Shown here piece after piece: positions 34,391-48,345 of a stretch of 64,000 bases of DNA. Both the position numbers and the translations under genes were made by a program. Location of the stretch: NCBI GenBank assembly GCA_014529385.2, contig CM043960.1:31731396-31795395 (forward strand). Reading direction: 5' to 3'. The notes under the pieces are model-generated. The model had not been told where the DNA came from. It saw only the letters and a program-made list of their open reading frames with translations, and did not search any database. The first letter of the stretch is position 1, and each line of letters starts with the position of its first letter. This DNA comes from Adiantum capillus-veneris (Eukaryota; Streptophyta; Polypodiopsida; Polypodiales; Pteridaceae).

Positions 34391-35226
34391 TTCCAAAGGA
34401 AATAAAGGGCAATTTCTTTTGCACTTAACTTTCTTAGACTAAAATTTGGAGGAGAGAATGTCACCATAGGTCAGACCTACAAAGGGTGTTGCTTCTTAGC
34501 TTGGTTCTTTCGGTTGAAAGATAATCTCTTTTCACATTAGAAGCATAAAGAATTAGCAATTATTTTCCATTTGATTCACGCACATCTATCTAGGCCAGAA
34601 AACATCTTCAAACTTTGCTCTCTACCCTACCTTGGCGCAAACATACTAAGGGAAACCTTTGCATTTGGGAAAAGGCATGCTTTACTTTGGTCAGACCTAG
34701 TACATGGTCTAGGCGTCATAGCTTGCAAGACATCGTCCATTTAAGCTCAACATTGGATGGTGAATTTCAATTAATCGTCCTTACTCCCTTGCTAGATTTT
34801 GCATCATTCAGCAAGATACAAGTAAATGAGAACACTTTATATGATGTCACAAAAGTAGTACCCCCCACATCTTCAATGATACCATGTGAATGCATTCAGT
34901 GCGGAGCCTCTTCCTTCTTAATGTAGGTTATATGATTATTAGTTAACACGCTCTGATTAGGCCTCTCCAATCTCAAAAAAATAAAAATTCTTATAAAAAA
35001 TGTGTCAGATACTGATCGTTTAAGGATAGGTAGTCAAAAGGTTATTGGGAGAATGTAGAAAGTCGCTCAGTAAGATTAAAAGGCACGAAGTCTCTCTCGC
35101 TCAATGTTGCTGGTCCTTTCTCCCCTCGATTCCTCGTCCTACAGACCAGCCTGACCTTGGCCCCTGCACGCATGCGATCAGGGTTAGAGAGAGACAAGAA
35201 GAAGAAGAAGAGAGTTTTAACGTCGT

Positions 35227-35273
<47 letters not shown>

Positions 35274-35488
35274 ACCCTCCCTGCAGCAGCTTGGCGTTAT
35301 TTTCGGACCTCGATCTCGCCTGTGTGCATATATTAGGGCTCGCCATTGTCAACGGGAGTGCCCACTCTTCTGTTATAGTTTAGCGTCCACGATTGGATTT
35401 GGTTGGAGCTGACGGAGTGGAGTGTACAATGGAGTTTAAAGGAATATTTTGAGTTAGGAACACCTTTTATTTTTTTTTAAACCATTAA
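34386..35488. other. No recognisable gene; (GA)n at 35230-35270
   Basis: Holds a 103-codon ORF at 34615-34926 and one at 35045-35383 that runs through the GA repeat. Neither resembles a known family. Confidence 0.5.
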
Positions 35489-35874
35489 GAATACCTATCG
35501 ATTATCGCTCTGACAAAGCCTGCCTATAATCGCTTGTATGTATCTGCCTCTATCATGCACTTTTGGTGGCAATTTTCCTTGCCTACCCACCCTATCTATA
35601 CACACACATGTATCCATAAGTAGCACATTTTTGAATGGTTTTGCTGCAAGGATCCCTCACCCACATGCATATCCTCAATTAGGAATACCTATTGATTATC
35701 GCTCTGACAAAGCCTGCCTATAATCGCTTGTATGTATTTGCCTCTATCATGCACTTTTGGTGGCAATTTTCTTTGCCTACCTACCCTATCTATACACACA
35801 CGTGTATCCCTAAGTAGCACATTTTTGAATGGTTTTACTGCAAGGATCCCTCACCCACATGCATATCCTCAATT
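35489..35874 (+). repeat. 194-bp tandem duplication
   Basis: 35489-35682 and 35683-35874 are nearly identical (GAATACCTAT(C/T)GATTATCG... to ...CATATCCTCAATT). About six substitutions are visible. Each copy starts a short ORF from the same ATG (35538 and 35732). Confidence 0.92.
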
Positions 35875-36214
35875 ATCAAACACATACACAAATTGTTTTC
35901 TCCATGTTCGTGCTCGCTTGAAAACTTGTCGCTCTTGCTCTTGTTGTCTTTATCTTCCCATTTCTGTCTTACGCACGAGCGCGCACACGCACACATTGGA
36001 TCCTAGGCATGCAAGCCCTCACACACACACACACGCACACGCACACGCACATACATTCTCTCTTTTGAACCGGATCATGGACATTACCATGCGGTGGCTC
36101 ACATGTATATAGGTATATAGGGTAAAACCCCCTATTTAAGAACCTTTACCTTGTTGACGGGTAGATTTTTCCAGTGGTGCGCCATTTTGGGCATGGAGGG
36201 GTGTAGGCCCTGAC

Positions 36215-36652
36215 TGCCATCAAGAGTGAGCTGCAGCATAAACTTGGAGCGGATAACCCTTCACAGGCCGAGGTCGACGCGATTCTTTACAATTGCGTGT
36301 ATCAAAAAGTGTTGCCTATAGTGAAACTAGCGTGGCCAAGTCAGAGGTCAAAATCGACAGCACGAATCGGACCTCCATCCGGCCGGCGCACATCTCTGTT
36401 CGGTCACGCTAACCACCAAGACACCCGGCTCAGATGCCTCAAAAGTGGTCCATGCATTAGTTTAGTTTTAGAGAATTGCCTTTTCACGCACCGGACCCCA
36501 ACCCATTACTGGGCCCCGTACACTAGTGATCAGATCAAGCTCACTTGCACATTTGTGCAGAGGCAATTGCCCGCACACACTACAATACATGCACACATGT
36601 ATGCACTCTTCTATGTGGGTGTACACACCAGCGTGCAAGTTGAACAATGATG
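36215..36652 (+). CDS. Unrecognised ORF
   Basis: Open from about 36215 to 36652. The N-terminal part is protein-like (AIKSELQHKLGADNPSQAEV, then DAILYNCVYQKVLPIVKLAW). The rest is basic and then His/Thr-rich where it runs into CA-rich DNA. No ATG near the start. Could be an exon fragment. Confidence 0.2.
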
Positions 36653-37399
36653 CTCCATCAACCGGTGTAAACCTTACAACTCAAAAGCAATTTCAAGCAC
36701 AGTATGGGCTAATACTTCTCAGGTAAGTGCTGTTGCACCTATGTAGTACTACTTGGTTTTAAACATACACATGCATGGGAAGTGAGTGATACTACAGAAA
36801 GTGAGCAATAATGGACGAACATTTCATGCATATAGTAAATACACACATTTGATTGGAGTCTAAATAATCACACGGTTTGTGAAAAAGCTTCTGTGGTACA
36901 ATACATGAATTGGTTTAGAATTAAGATTGAGCCATACGACCTCATGTGAGGATATCATGGAGATGGCTAAGGCTGATATTTTTGAAAATATTGGCTTTGA
37001 ACAAACAAAAATATCAAAAATTTCCTAGATTGGCTAATGGTACCAACTAAAATATAGGTTTTAGCATAATAACTTTGGGTATTGGACATTGCTAACCATT
37101 TTTATATTTCGCGGGCGCGGGCACATAGACACACACAATGTATTACTTAAAGAGCCCCTAGTTTATTTTGACATTTAAACTCCTAAAAACTTTACTATAT
37201 TTGGGTCCACACCATGGGACTTGGCCCGTCTATAACACAGGTAATACGTTTTTTCTTATGGGGTGGTTTACTACCCTAAGGCAAAACTGGCCGTGAAGGC
37301 GCTAGTGTAACTTCCTCTGCAATGTAGGCGGCCTTGTTGTCTCAGAAGGAGGGTCGCTCCACTTATGCCCATTCTACTCATTACAAGGGATTGGTGGCC

Positions 37400-37425
37400 C
37401 ACCTCCCTCCTCTATATAAAGAGGT
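37400..37425 (+). promoter_or_regulatory. TATA-like promoter motif
   Basis: CTCTATATAAAGAGGTG lies in a pyrimidine-rich stretch and is followed by a C/T-rich start-site-like region. There is no convincing gene downstream, so this may be a relic LTR promoter. Confidence 0.25.
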
Positions 37426-37719
37426 GAGGGCGCATCTCTGCCCCTCACTTAGCTTTGTTTGTTGTTCTGCTTGCATAAAGTAGGATTGTTTGTCTCTTGT
37501 ACACTAAAGAATGGATCTCGCAATACAAACTACTCACGTTTTCCACTCTGCTCTTGCGTAATATCCTATAGACCTACTTCTTATATAACAAATAATCATT
37601 GTGTTATTGTTACTGTAGCAAAGTTTTTTGGTGTGGTTTTTTATAAGGATGTCGCTCAATATAACATTACTTGGTTGTCGTTCCATGAGGCGGTGAATAT
37701 TGATGGTGATGATATTTTT

Positions 37720-37915
37720 TGGCTTGGCTTTGAACCCTACACTATGGTTCGGATTGCTGACAATGCTCTGTAGGTACTAGTCTTAAAACACTTTATGATG
37801 GAAACATTGATACACAACACATCCTATGTTATGGTGATGTTATTATTTTTCTGGCTTCAATGCCTACACTATGGTTCGGATTGCTGGTAATGCTGAGTAG
37901 TTACTGATCTCAATC
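37720..37915 (+). repeat. Short direct repeat, 127-bp step
   Basis: CCTACACTATGGTTCGGATT at 37736 recurs at 37863, with flanking similarity (TTTTTGGCTT/TTTTCTGGCTT and AATGCT). Confidence 0.6.
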
Positions 37916-39599
37916 ATTTTATAATGTTCCGGGTATGGTATACCAACTGCTAACCGTTTGTTAATTTTTTGTAATGACTGGCTTGATTGGGGGGACTACT
38001 CTACATTAACAATGGTTTGTTGTGGGGTTTGATGCTACATGACTTAGCCGGGCAAATGGTAATCAGACACGTTATGGGGGCTTACAAACGTTTTTTAGTA
38101 CATAGACTTTGTAGCCCTGTTGGGTATAGGTACATACTTGGGGGGGGGCGGGGGGGGGTGTTTTCTGTCCTACTATGCACTGGTTCTTAATGGGGATTGA
38201 TCCTGGTGGAACCATTGTTGTTGTACTTACTACTTTATTGATTGGGATAGGGTATACATTGCACTACCTACGATCTCATAGGCGGTTGGCTGATGGTGAT
38301 ATTATCTCTTCAGCTGCGCAATGATTTAGAATGGTTTGAGGTGTTGGGCCCTATTGCATACCATTGCAGTACTTGGTCTGTACTCTATTCAGTTAGGATG
38401 TAAATTACTTTCACTTGGACAGATGGTGCTCCTTTTGTACTCTTTGAGTGTTGAGGTGAAACTAACACTGTAAAGCATATATATTGAAAAACTTCATGGT
38501 TCAGCTCATAACCTGGCGTTTCATCAGGGTTCCTTGCTACTTGGTTCGCTAAAAAGAGAAATATGAGTAGTGATAGTGGTATGATTCAAAGTCCACTTTA
38601 CCATAATGGATGTTTGACCTGAAAAACAATTTTAATTTGGGCTTGCTACTCTATGAGATCTTTAGATGGAAATTTTGGAGAAAAACTTCTTATATAAACT
38701 TCATTTGATAGGGTTTTTTAGGAATTGATAAAACTAATGAATTTATTATAAAAAGGGGGGTGGATTCAAACACTTGGATTAGAAGGGGTGATGGACTTCT
38801 AATCAAAATGATATTCTTTTTACTTTAAACTCTAGGATTTTTTAAGAAAAAGAAAAATGATAACATTTTTACTTAAAATCTATGGACTAAGCTTGTAAAG
38901 GTTAAAAAAACGTTTGTAAGATGGACATGGATAACAACTGGTATAGTCCATTGATACCCGTAAAACACATCCAAGGCTAACTGAATTGTTGTCCTATTTG
39001 GATGGATACAGGTAAGGACTCTATCCTATCTTGAAAAGTTTTTTTTGGCTTTGGCAAGTTGCCCATCACAGATTACACATATATTCACTTACTGCAAGGG
39101 AAGTTCTCCTACTATTTGTATACTAGAATGAGGCTTCATTCTTACAAACATTGTGCAAAGATAATTCTAAGGCTGAGTTGTTTTTGTACTTATCAGTTCC
39201 TTTGTTCTAAAGCCAACTGTCTTTTGAATGAAAAAAGTTCAGTTATGTGTTATTATTTATGATAAAATAGCTACACACACATCCTAAACATAAAGTTTTT
39301 TCATTCTATGAGAAAATCGGGATCCTGGCTTTGGAAACTAATTCTGAAACTTAGTTCTATGATGGACCCACAGTCTATAATCCTTGATTGGTTGACTGGT
39401 GGTAGGTGGTCCTTCACTAGACTATGTCTCTGGTCTCCTGCTCATGGCTATTATAGTCTTTGACTTTGTCGGTTTAAGGTTTGCAAGCCCAATCTACAGT
39501 AACTGATCTTATTGTTTATACATTTCCTTTCAGGACCAGAAACCTTTTAGAATGACAGCCCGCATGAGTGTTAAACACAGCCCCGAGCATCATACAAAT
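37916..39599. other. No recognisable feature
   Basis: AT-rich DNA with short ORFs and a poly-G run at 38141-38158 (one C inside). Nothing supportable. Confidence 0.45.
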
Positions 39600-39639
39600 A
39601 TTCTTGAACAAATTAAGTTGTACCTTAAAGACCATAGAC

Positions 39640-39998
39640 CAAAGAATGCCTTGGCAGTTAGAACCCGACCTCTCCTTGCTACGAAGGCCAACACCAATGA
39701 CTTTACATGTAGATAGCACAATGGTGAAAGCGTGATTGACTATATGGTGTTCTCAGAAGTCATTCTAGAATGCATATAAAGCTTTACACTTGGTGAATGG
39801 AATCCGGAATTGGATTATAGGATGTTATGTATTGACCTCAAGTGTGGTAAATGGCCCGAGCATGTAGCCTCCAATCATGATGTGAATCATTTGTACCTAC
39901 GTCTAAACTTCAAACGAGCACTTATATATGCTGATATGGTGGACCAAATGTTAAGCATGATAGAGCATCAAGAGAGCCCAACATTAGAATGCAAGTGA
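39640..39998 (+). pseudogene. LINE P1 endonuclease C-terminal part
   Basis: Frame reads NTNDFTCR-stop-HNGESVIDYMVFSE, then SFTLGEWNPELDYRMLCIDL. The pattern of a T-rich block, SVIDY and a late D-R-L motif is that of the end of an APE-type LINE endonuclease (usual SDHxPL form, here DYRML). It would nick target DNA to start reverse transcription. Two stops are present. Confidence 0.6.
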
Positions 39999-40291
39999 AA
40001 AGTTTTCAAAGAATCAAACACATGTGTTGCAAAAGGTTTAAGAAGGGTAGCACCAAGAAGAAATGGTTTGACATGGAATGTAGTCAAGCCCGAAAACACT
40101 TGCTAAGATTGGATGCAAGCAAATACAAGGAAGTTTACTTGGAATGTTCACACGCATACAAAGAAATTGTTCAAAAGAAGAGGAGAAGGTGGGAAGTCAA
40201 AAAACAACTTCTTTTAGCACAAGAGAAAGCACATGCATGTGGAAAGTTTTGGCAAAATCTAAAAGGCAAGCGTGTTGAGAGCTTTGGGTGA
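39989..40291 (+). pseudogene. LINE P1 linker between endonuclease and RT
   Basis: KKKWFDMECSQARKHLLRLD, KYKEVYLECSHAYKEIVQKK, RRRWEVKKQLLLAQEKAHAC, GKFWQNLKGKR: the lysine/arginine-rich helical linker typical of LINE ORF2 just before RT. Open for 100 codons, then a frameshift. Confidence 0.75.
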
Positions 40292-40312
40292 CTTGACTCT
40301 TGAGGATATGTA

Positions 40313-41800
40313 TATGCATTGCAAGACCTCTATGAGCAACCCAATGTTGATAAGATGGAGTGTTGTAGCTCCCTTCCATTTATATCTCCCTTCTTTACCA
40401 TTGAAGATGTATACCGCACGCTTGAGAAACTTGCTACTCACAAGGCAGGGGACCTTCAAAGTGTAAAGGCTGACATGATTAAATGGACAAGCAAGAAAAC
40501 ACGATATTGGATATGTGATATGTTTAACCTTGCACCTCAGCATGGCATGCCTCATGATTGGAGTACAAATTGGATCAAATCTTTGCACAAAGCAGGAGAT
40601 ATAAACAATGTGAACAACTATGCACTATAATGGTTGATTCTTTGATGGCAAAGTTATTTGCATGTATCATGGAGATAAAAATAAGTGAATGAACTGAAAA
40701 GAATGGCAAACGTGCGCTTGGCCGAGCAGGTTTTTGAAAGCATCATAGCACTATTGATTACCTTGTTACTCTTTGAGTTCTTATGGAAGCATCTCGATTG
40801 AAAAAAAAAAAGTTGTATTGTTGCTTTGTGGATTTCAAGAAATCTTTTGATATGGTACCGCGATGAAATCTATGGAGACGTATGCAAAGCCTTCAAGTGC
40901 CGAGAGAATTTATGCATGCAGTCTTTCGCATCTACCAAAAAGTGATATGTCGATTACATATGGGAGATGGAATTTCAGAATTTTTTGCACGCACCATTGG
41001 TGTCAAATAAGGATGCCCACTTTCCCCAACCCTCTTTGGGCTACTCATCGATGAACTGGAATGCATGGTTCTTGAATTTATGCAACAAGAAGGCATAGAA
41101 GAGGTTAATATCGGAAATGCGGTGATCATGCTTTTACTTTATGCCAATGATGTAGTGCTCTTGGCACATACCTTAGAAGATGCACAAAAGCTTATGATTG
41201 TCTTGGAACGCTTTTGCCTACATAGCGGGCTGATCGTGAATGAATCCAAAACCAAGGTTATGCTTGTAAAGAACCTCAATGATGAAATTCCATGCATTGT
41301 ATACAACAATGAGCAACTTGAAGTGGTAGATCACTTCAAGTACCTTGTCCTTGAGGTTCCATCCAATCATAAATGGAAGGATTGTGCAATGCATCGCTTG
41401 GAAGCCGGAAAGAGGGCTTATGATGCATTTGAGAATATGTGCAATGCTGGAGAGTGTTGGGCTCTCAAAAAGTACCTCTTTGACACATTAGTGACACCAG
41501 TGCTTCTTTATGGAGTGGAGGTGTGGGGTAGAAGCATCAGAAGTCTACTTGGAAAGAGTTTGAGAATGTCCAAAAGCGTTTTCTCACCAACTTTCTCCAA
41601 GTCAAGACACAAATACCCTACATGCTCTTACTTCTTGAGTCCGGATTGCTTCCCATTGACGTCTTGGGAATGCAAAGGGTTGTGGAGTACATGCTTAAGA
41701 CACAACGTAGCCCTTTGCATCGACTTCCTAGAATCGCATATTAGCAAGTCAAAATGTCCAAAAGACATGCAACAACAAAATACTAAGTTCGGGGTGGATG
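40313..41800 (+). pseudogene. LINE P1 reverse transcriptase
   Basis: LYEQPNVDKMECC and FFTIEDVYRTLEKLATHKAG (pre-RT), LYCCFVDFKKSFDMVPR (motif A), GVK-stop-GCPLSPTLFGLLID (motif B with a TAA), LLLYANDVVLLAHTLEDAQK (motif C, YAND at 41140-41151: the first catalytic Asp is Asn), [45 protein letters not shown] 3-codon loss at CNAGECW and a frameshift near 41550 follow. Confidence 0.9.
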
Positions 41801-42385
41801 CTTGACATCAAGAAATGGTCTGGAAGATGGGATGCATGTCACTTGGTCAAGGATGCATCGATCCACTCCCAAGTTAATGAGGCCTTCTTACAATGCCAAT
41901 GTATCATGGCTTGGGAGAAATCTAGAGGTTCTCGCTTCAGCCATTACACCACACACGTTGTCCCAAACTACAAATCTCTCTTCTTCTCCGAACGCGGTAA
42001 CCGAACCCTTCCCTACATCCTTGAGCCCATCCCATTGAGTGAGATCTGCACTATTGCCTCCATTCGTCTTAGCTCCCATTCTCTATGTTGCGACACAGGA
42101 CGTTGGGGCACTGGCAAGGAGTCTCATCGACTTTGCACCTTATGCCCTTGTCAAGTGCGAGAGAGTGAGTACAACACACCACTTGAGTGCTCATATTTTG
42201 ACCACATTTTTCCCCATATATTCAGCCATGAGCTCTCCCTACATACCTTCCTCTCCCAACCACGATGTGGACTCTCTATTGCGACGCTCATTACAGCCAT
42301 TTTTGAGCATCGACCTCCACTCACACCACGTGACATGTTCATTTGGTCCCATAGGTCATATTTGACCTCTGAGGACGATATAGAA
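41798..42385 (+). pseudogene. LINE P1 C-terminal domain
   Basis: LDIKKWSGRWDACHLVKDAS, SHYTTHVVPNYKSLFFSERG, LCTLCPCQVRESEYNTPLEC, HTFLSQPRCGLSIATLITAI. The knuckle Cys residues are present, but the His position reads Asn (EYNTPLEC against EFHTLLEC in M2). The frame runs on into the TC/TG tail as LSLS and CVCV, which is not coding. Confidence 0.87.
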
Positions 42386-43134
<749 letters not shown>

Positions 43135-43138
43135 CAGC

Positions 43139-44340
43139 ATGGCATGCCTTGCACTTCATCATGGCATGCCTCATGATTGGAGTGAAAATTGGATCAAACC
43201 TTTGCACAAAGGAGGAAATGTAAACAATGTGAACAACTATTGCACTATAATGGTTGGTTCTTTGATGGCAAAGTTATTTGGATGTATCATGGATATGACG
43301 AGAAGTGAATGGGCTGAAAAGAACGGCAAACGTGCACTAGGCCAAGCAGGTTTTCGAAAGCATCATAGCACTATTGATCACCTTGTCACTCTTCGAGTTC
43401 TTATGGAAGCGTCTCGATTGAAAGGAAAAAAGTTGTATTGTTGCTTTGTGGAGTTCAAGAAAGATTTTGACATGGTACCGTGGGGAAATCTTTAGAGACA
43501 TATGCATAGTCTTCAAGTGCCGAGAGAATTTATGCATGCAGTTTTTTGCATCTACCAAAAAGTGATAAGTCGACTACGTATGGGAGATGGAATTTCAGAA
43601 TTTTTTGCAAGCACCATTGGTGTCAAACAAGGATGCCCACTTTCCCCAACCCTCTTTGGGCTACTCATTTATGAATTTGAATGCATGGTTCTTGATTTTA
43701 TGCAACAAGAAGGCATAGAAGAGGTTAAGATTGGAAATGTGGTGATCATGCTTTTGCTTTATACCAATGATGTAGTGCTCTTGGCACATACCCTAGAAGA
43801 TGCACAAAAGCTTATGAGTGTCTTGGAACGCTTTTGCCTACATAGCAGGCTGATCATGAATGGATCCAAAACCAAGGTTATGCTTGTAAAGACCCTCAAT
43901 GATGAAAATCCATGAATTGTATACAAAAATGAGCAACCTGAAGTGGTAGATAGCTTCAAGTACCTTGGCCTTGAGGTTCCATCCAATCATAGATGGAAGG
44001 ATTGCACAATGCATTCCTTGGAAGCCGGAAAGGGGGCTTATTATGCATTTGAAAATATGTGCAATGCTAGAGGGATCAAGTCTTGGGCTCTCAAAAAGTA
44101 CCTCTTTGACACATTGGTGACATCGGTGCTTCTTTATGGAGTGGAGGTGTGGGGTGGTAGCATCGAGAAGTCTACTTAGAAAGAGTTTGAGAATGTCCAA
44201 AAGCGTTGTCTCACCAACTTTCTCCAAGTCAAGACACAAACACCCTAGATGCTCTTACTTCTTGAGTCCGAATCACTTCCCATTGAGGTCTTGGGCATGC
44301 AAAGGGTTGTGGAGTACATTCTTTAACACACAACGTAGCC
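43139..44340 (+). pseudogene. LINE P2 reverse transcriptase
   Basis: HGMPHDWSENWIKPLHKGGN, GQAGFRKHHSTIDHLVTLRV, CCFVEFKKDFDMVPWGNL (motif A), TAG, then GVKQGCPLSPTLFGLLIYEF (motif B), LLLYTNDVVLLAHTLEDAQK (motif C, YTND at 43760-43771), LGLEVPSNHRWKDC, LLYGVEVWGGSIEKST. Stops at 43494, 43913 and 44177 break it. Confidence 0.9.
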
Positions 44341-44395
44341 CTTTGTATCGAATTCCTAGAATCGCACAGGAAGCAAGTCAAAAGGTCCAAAAGAC

Positions 44396-45027
44396 ATGCA
44401 AGAGCAAAATACTAATTTCGGGGTGGTTGACATCAAGAAATGGTATGGAAGATGGGAAGCATGTTACTTGGTCAAGCATGTGTCAATCGACTCCCAAGTT
44501 AATAAGGCCTTCTTACAACACCAATGTATCACGGCTTGGCAAAAATCCGGAGGTTCTCGCTTCATCCATTACAGCACACACATTGCCCCAAACTACAAAT
44601 CTCTCTTCTTCTCCGAACGCGGTAACCGAACCCTTCCCTACATCCTTGAGCCCATCCCATTGAGTGAGATCTGCACTATTGCCTCCATTTGTCTTAGCTC
44701 CCATTCTCTACGTTGCGAGACAGGACGTTGGGGCACTGGCGAGGAGTCTCATCGACTTTGAACCTTATGCTCTTGTCAAGTGCGAGAGAGTGAGTACCAC
44801 ACACTACTTGAGTGCTCAGCTTTTGACCACATTAGGTCCTCTTTTCCCCATATATTAAGCCATGAGCTCTCCCTACATACCTTCCTCTCCCAACCATGAT
44901 GTGGACTCTCTATTGCGACGCTCATTTCAGCCATTTTTGAGCACCGAGAGTCACTTATGAACTCCATTCACACCACGTGACATGTTCATTTGGTCCCATA
45001 GGTCATATTTGACCTCCGAGGATGGTA

Positions 45028-45030
<3 letters not shown>
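44396..45030 (+). pseudogene. LINE P2 C-terminal domain
   Basis: FGVVDIKKWYGRWEACYLVK, GGSRFIHYSTHIAPNYKSLF, FSERGNRTLPYILEPIPLSE. The first knuckle Cys has become TGA (44761); the rest (TLC, EYHTLLEC) remains. Confidence 0.87.
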
Positions 45031-45904
<874 letters not shown>

Positions 45905-46850
45905 CGACTTGATCAAATGATCATTAGCCTTGCAATAATAGCAACACATCTTCTTTTTGCCCTTATCACCAGAATTGCCAGACGCAGCAGAAGCATTAGG
46001 AACAGAAGTTTTTCCACTCGCAGCAGAACCATAAGAAGTGGCTGCATTGCTATTACCACCCTTTCTTTGAGAAGCAATAAAAGCCTGTTCAACTGCACGC
46101 TGTCTAGTCCTGTTTTTTTTGGAAAGTGACTCTTGCAACAACAATGTGCATAATGCATCAAACTTGACAACTTCTGGATTTCCTTGGGTCATAAGTCTCC
46201 AAGTACTAGCAAAAGTCTGGTAAGAATCTGGTAAGGCATCAAGAACAGTTTGCACAAGGGAACTATTTGAAATGACTTCACCTGCAGAAATAAGCTGCTC
46301 ATTGATATCCTTGACACTAGCAAGGAAAGTGTCCATGTCATCTTCCTCATGCATAATCTTTGACTCCAGCTCTTTGCGCAACAAAGCAGTTTTAGCCTCA
46401 TTGCGACTTGCATAAAGACCAGCCAAAATATCCCAAGCCTATTTTGCAAATTTTGCTGAACGGATGTGAGGAACAATGGTGCGCTTCACGGCGGACAACT
46501 CAATCAATGCATGAGCCTGCACATCCTTAACATCCCAACGAGCTTGTTCTGCCGTAGGCAAAACAACTCTAACAGCATCAATCCTTGTAGCAAGACCTGC
46601 AACATCCTCAACATTGCCTACATCCTCAGAAACAGGACGTACATCAATGCCCTGCACAATGTTCTAGACACCCTTTGACACAAGAACATGTTGCATCATA
46701 TAAGCCCACATAGGGTAGTTGTCCCCATCCAACCAGTCCTCAGCAGCAAACATCTTGAACACATCTGTGTTGTTGTTGTCAGCCGTGGTAAATGCTGCAC
46801 CTGATGTGAAAACTGCCCGAAAATAGGAGAAACAGAGCGGGAACAACCTG
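45905..46850 (-). pseudogene. Copia gag with zinc knuckle
   Basis: FKMFAAEDWLDGDNYPMWAY and MMQHVLVSKG (N-terminal gag block), TAG at about 46664, ARWDVKDVQAHALIELSAVK, TAG at about 46440, AGLYASRNEAKTALLRKELE, VQTVLDALPDSYQTFASTWR (UBN2-type gag), then a Ser/Ala/Gly-rich linker and CYYCKANDHLIKSC (C-x2-C-x4-H-x4-C). Gag packages element RNA. Two nonsense changes plus loss of everything 3' make it inert. Confidence 0.9.
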
Positions 46851-47131
46851 TGCTATATAGCACAAACCGTAGAAGACTATAAGGCACCTATTTTGTAGAA
46901 AACGGCACTGACAAAAATTCTGCACAAAATGACGAAATAGCCTGTGCAGTACTGCCTGTAGTGGAAACGGAGGCCGAAATGAGCCCAAATCAAAATTCTG
47001 AGGAGATCAAGCTCTTTGAGATTACCCAAAATATTTGTCGACCTACGAACGCTCTCCAAAGCTCATTGAAATCGGAGAAAGTGAGCAGGCGTGTACTGGA
47101 GCAGCTGGCGACTAAGCCTGGGAGGACGCAA

Positions 47132-47146
47132 CCTGCTCTGATACCA
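47132..47146 (-). other. Copia primer binding site
   Basis: The minus strand reads TGGTATCAGAGCAGG two bases after the LTR end, the standard initiator-Met tRNA complement. Confidence 0.92.
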
Positions 47147-47148
47147 AT

Positions 47149-47375
47149 TGTTGGAATTAGGGTTGCAGAGAAACACACACACCTTGGAGAAGACGAAGGA
47201 AGCTCAGGGCACACAATAGAGAGTGTGTTTCTTAGTATGCAATGGAAAGATAGATAGCCCTAGAGTGATGGGTGTATATACAATGCACGGGGGAAAAAAC
47301 CTCCTAAAGAGGGAAAAAATGCCCCGGCGGTCCTAATGTCTTCACACACATCACTACCACATGTATATGGTAACA
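47149..47375 (-). repeat. Copia 5' LTR (227 bp, complete)
   Basis: The minus strand begins TGTTACCATATACATGTGG and ends AATTCCAACA. It is the reference for the truncated LTR at 771-979. Confidence 0.92.
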
Positions 47376-47997
47376 CTTTCGATGGCTCTAATGTGGAAAT
47401 TTGTAGCGTTTTGGTGTTCTTTCCATCTACACTTGCCCCATATCAACTTTAGTAGCATTTGTAGCAAGGATCAGTAGAGGCAATGTATATCAGCATGACC
47501 CCTTTTTTTGTGCAAGTTTCTCCTAGTAACCCGCCCAATTATCTTTCCTGACACTTGTAATGAAACTGCACTTTATAGAGATATATTGGACAATTCGGGA
47601 TGCCCAAGTACTTGTAAGGCAATCTACAATATTTACTTGGATACACATATATAAAAGAATGCACATACTAAATGAGAGTACATCGTGCCATATATATGCA
47701 CATATGAATTTTAGTGTATAAATGACGTTGGTTATATATGCCTGTGTGCATGTAGTACTAGCAAATACAATTGTTGAGGCAAATAGACTTTTGATCAAAG
47801 ACCAATATTTACTTGATCTAGGATTTTCCTTTTCATGGTCATATTGCATCAAGTCATCTTGTGGCGGTTTGGAACTTGCCCTTTTGTTTTGTGTGTATGT
47901 GTGTACACACACACACACACACACATAGATATATATATATATATATATATCCCCCCTTGTATTTACCCCCCCCCCCCCCCCTTCTCTCTCTCTCATG

Positions 47998-48036
<39 letters not shown>

Positions 48037-48345
48037 TATATTTATATAAAGCTCTCTCCAAAAATTGATTTTCAAGTGAAACGAGTTTTTTTTTTTAAAT
48101 TGGTGAGTTGAACAAGAATTTGAAAAAAGTTCCCTCCAAAAGCTCCCTCGAAACCTCTACTCCTCATCTACTACTTCATACAATCAAGGGTATGGTAGCT
48201 CAAACCCCACACCTTCCACTTTGTTTCTAAAAGGATGTGGTGTAGCATTGGTTGGTGGTTAATAGATGCATATTGGTTCTACTTTGCACCAAGCATTTAA
48301 CAAGCAATGGCTGCTTGAGCTACATCTCAAGTGGACCCAAGCTTT
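47376..48345. other. No gene seen; microsatellites at 47905-48031
   Basis: (AC)n, (AT)n, a run of about 17 C, and (GA)n lie at 47905-48031. The rest has only short ORFs. Confidence 0.5.

Larger units (their letters stand above)
43135..45034 (+). mobile_element. LINE copy P2 (5'-truncated)
   Basis: Starts inside the pre-RT block (CAGCATGGCATGCC) directly after (TC)n and runs to the 3' end GATGGTAATAGAAC followed by (TC)n. A CATGGCATGCC motif is duplicated at its start. Confidence 0.9.
45905..47375 (-). mobile_element. Copia retrotransposon, 5' fragment (copy B)
   Basis: On the minus strand: LTR (47375-47149), PBS (47146-47132), leader, gag to its zinc knuckle. It is cut at about 45905 by (TA)n(TC)n. 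Same LTR family as 771-979. Confidence 0.92.

Noticed and set aside
37459-37773. 104-codon ORF after the TATA-like motif as a host gene
   Set aside because: No recognisable domain, and part of it is a local direct repeat with a degraded second copy.
46961-47257. Plus-strand ORF over the Copia leader and LTR
   Set aside because: It is antisense to the PBS and LTR of Copia copy B.
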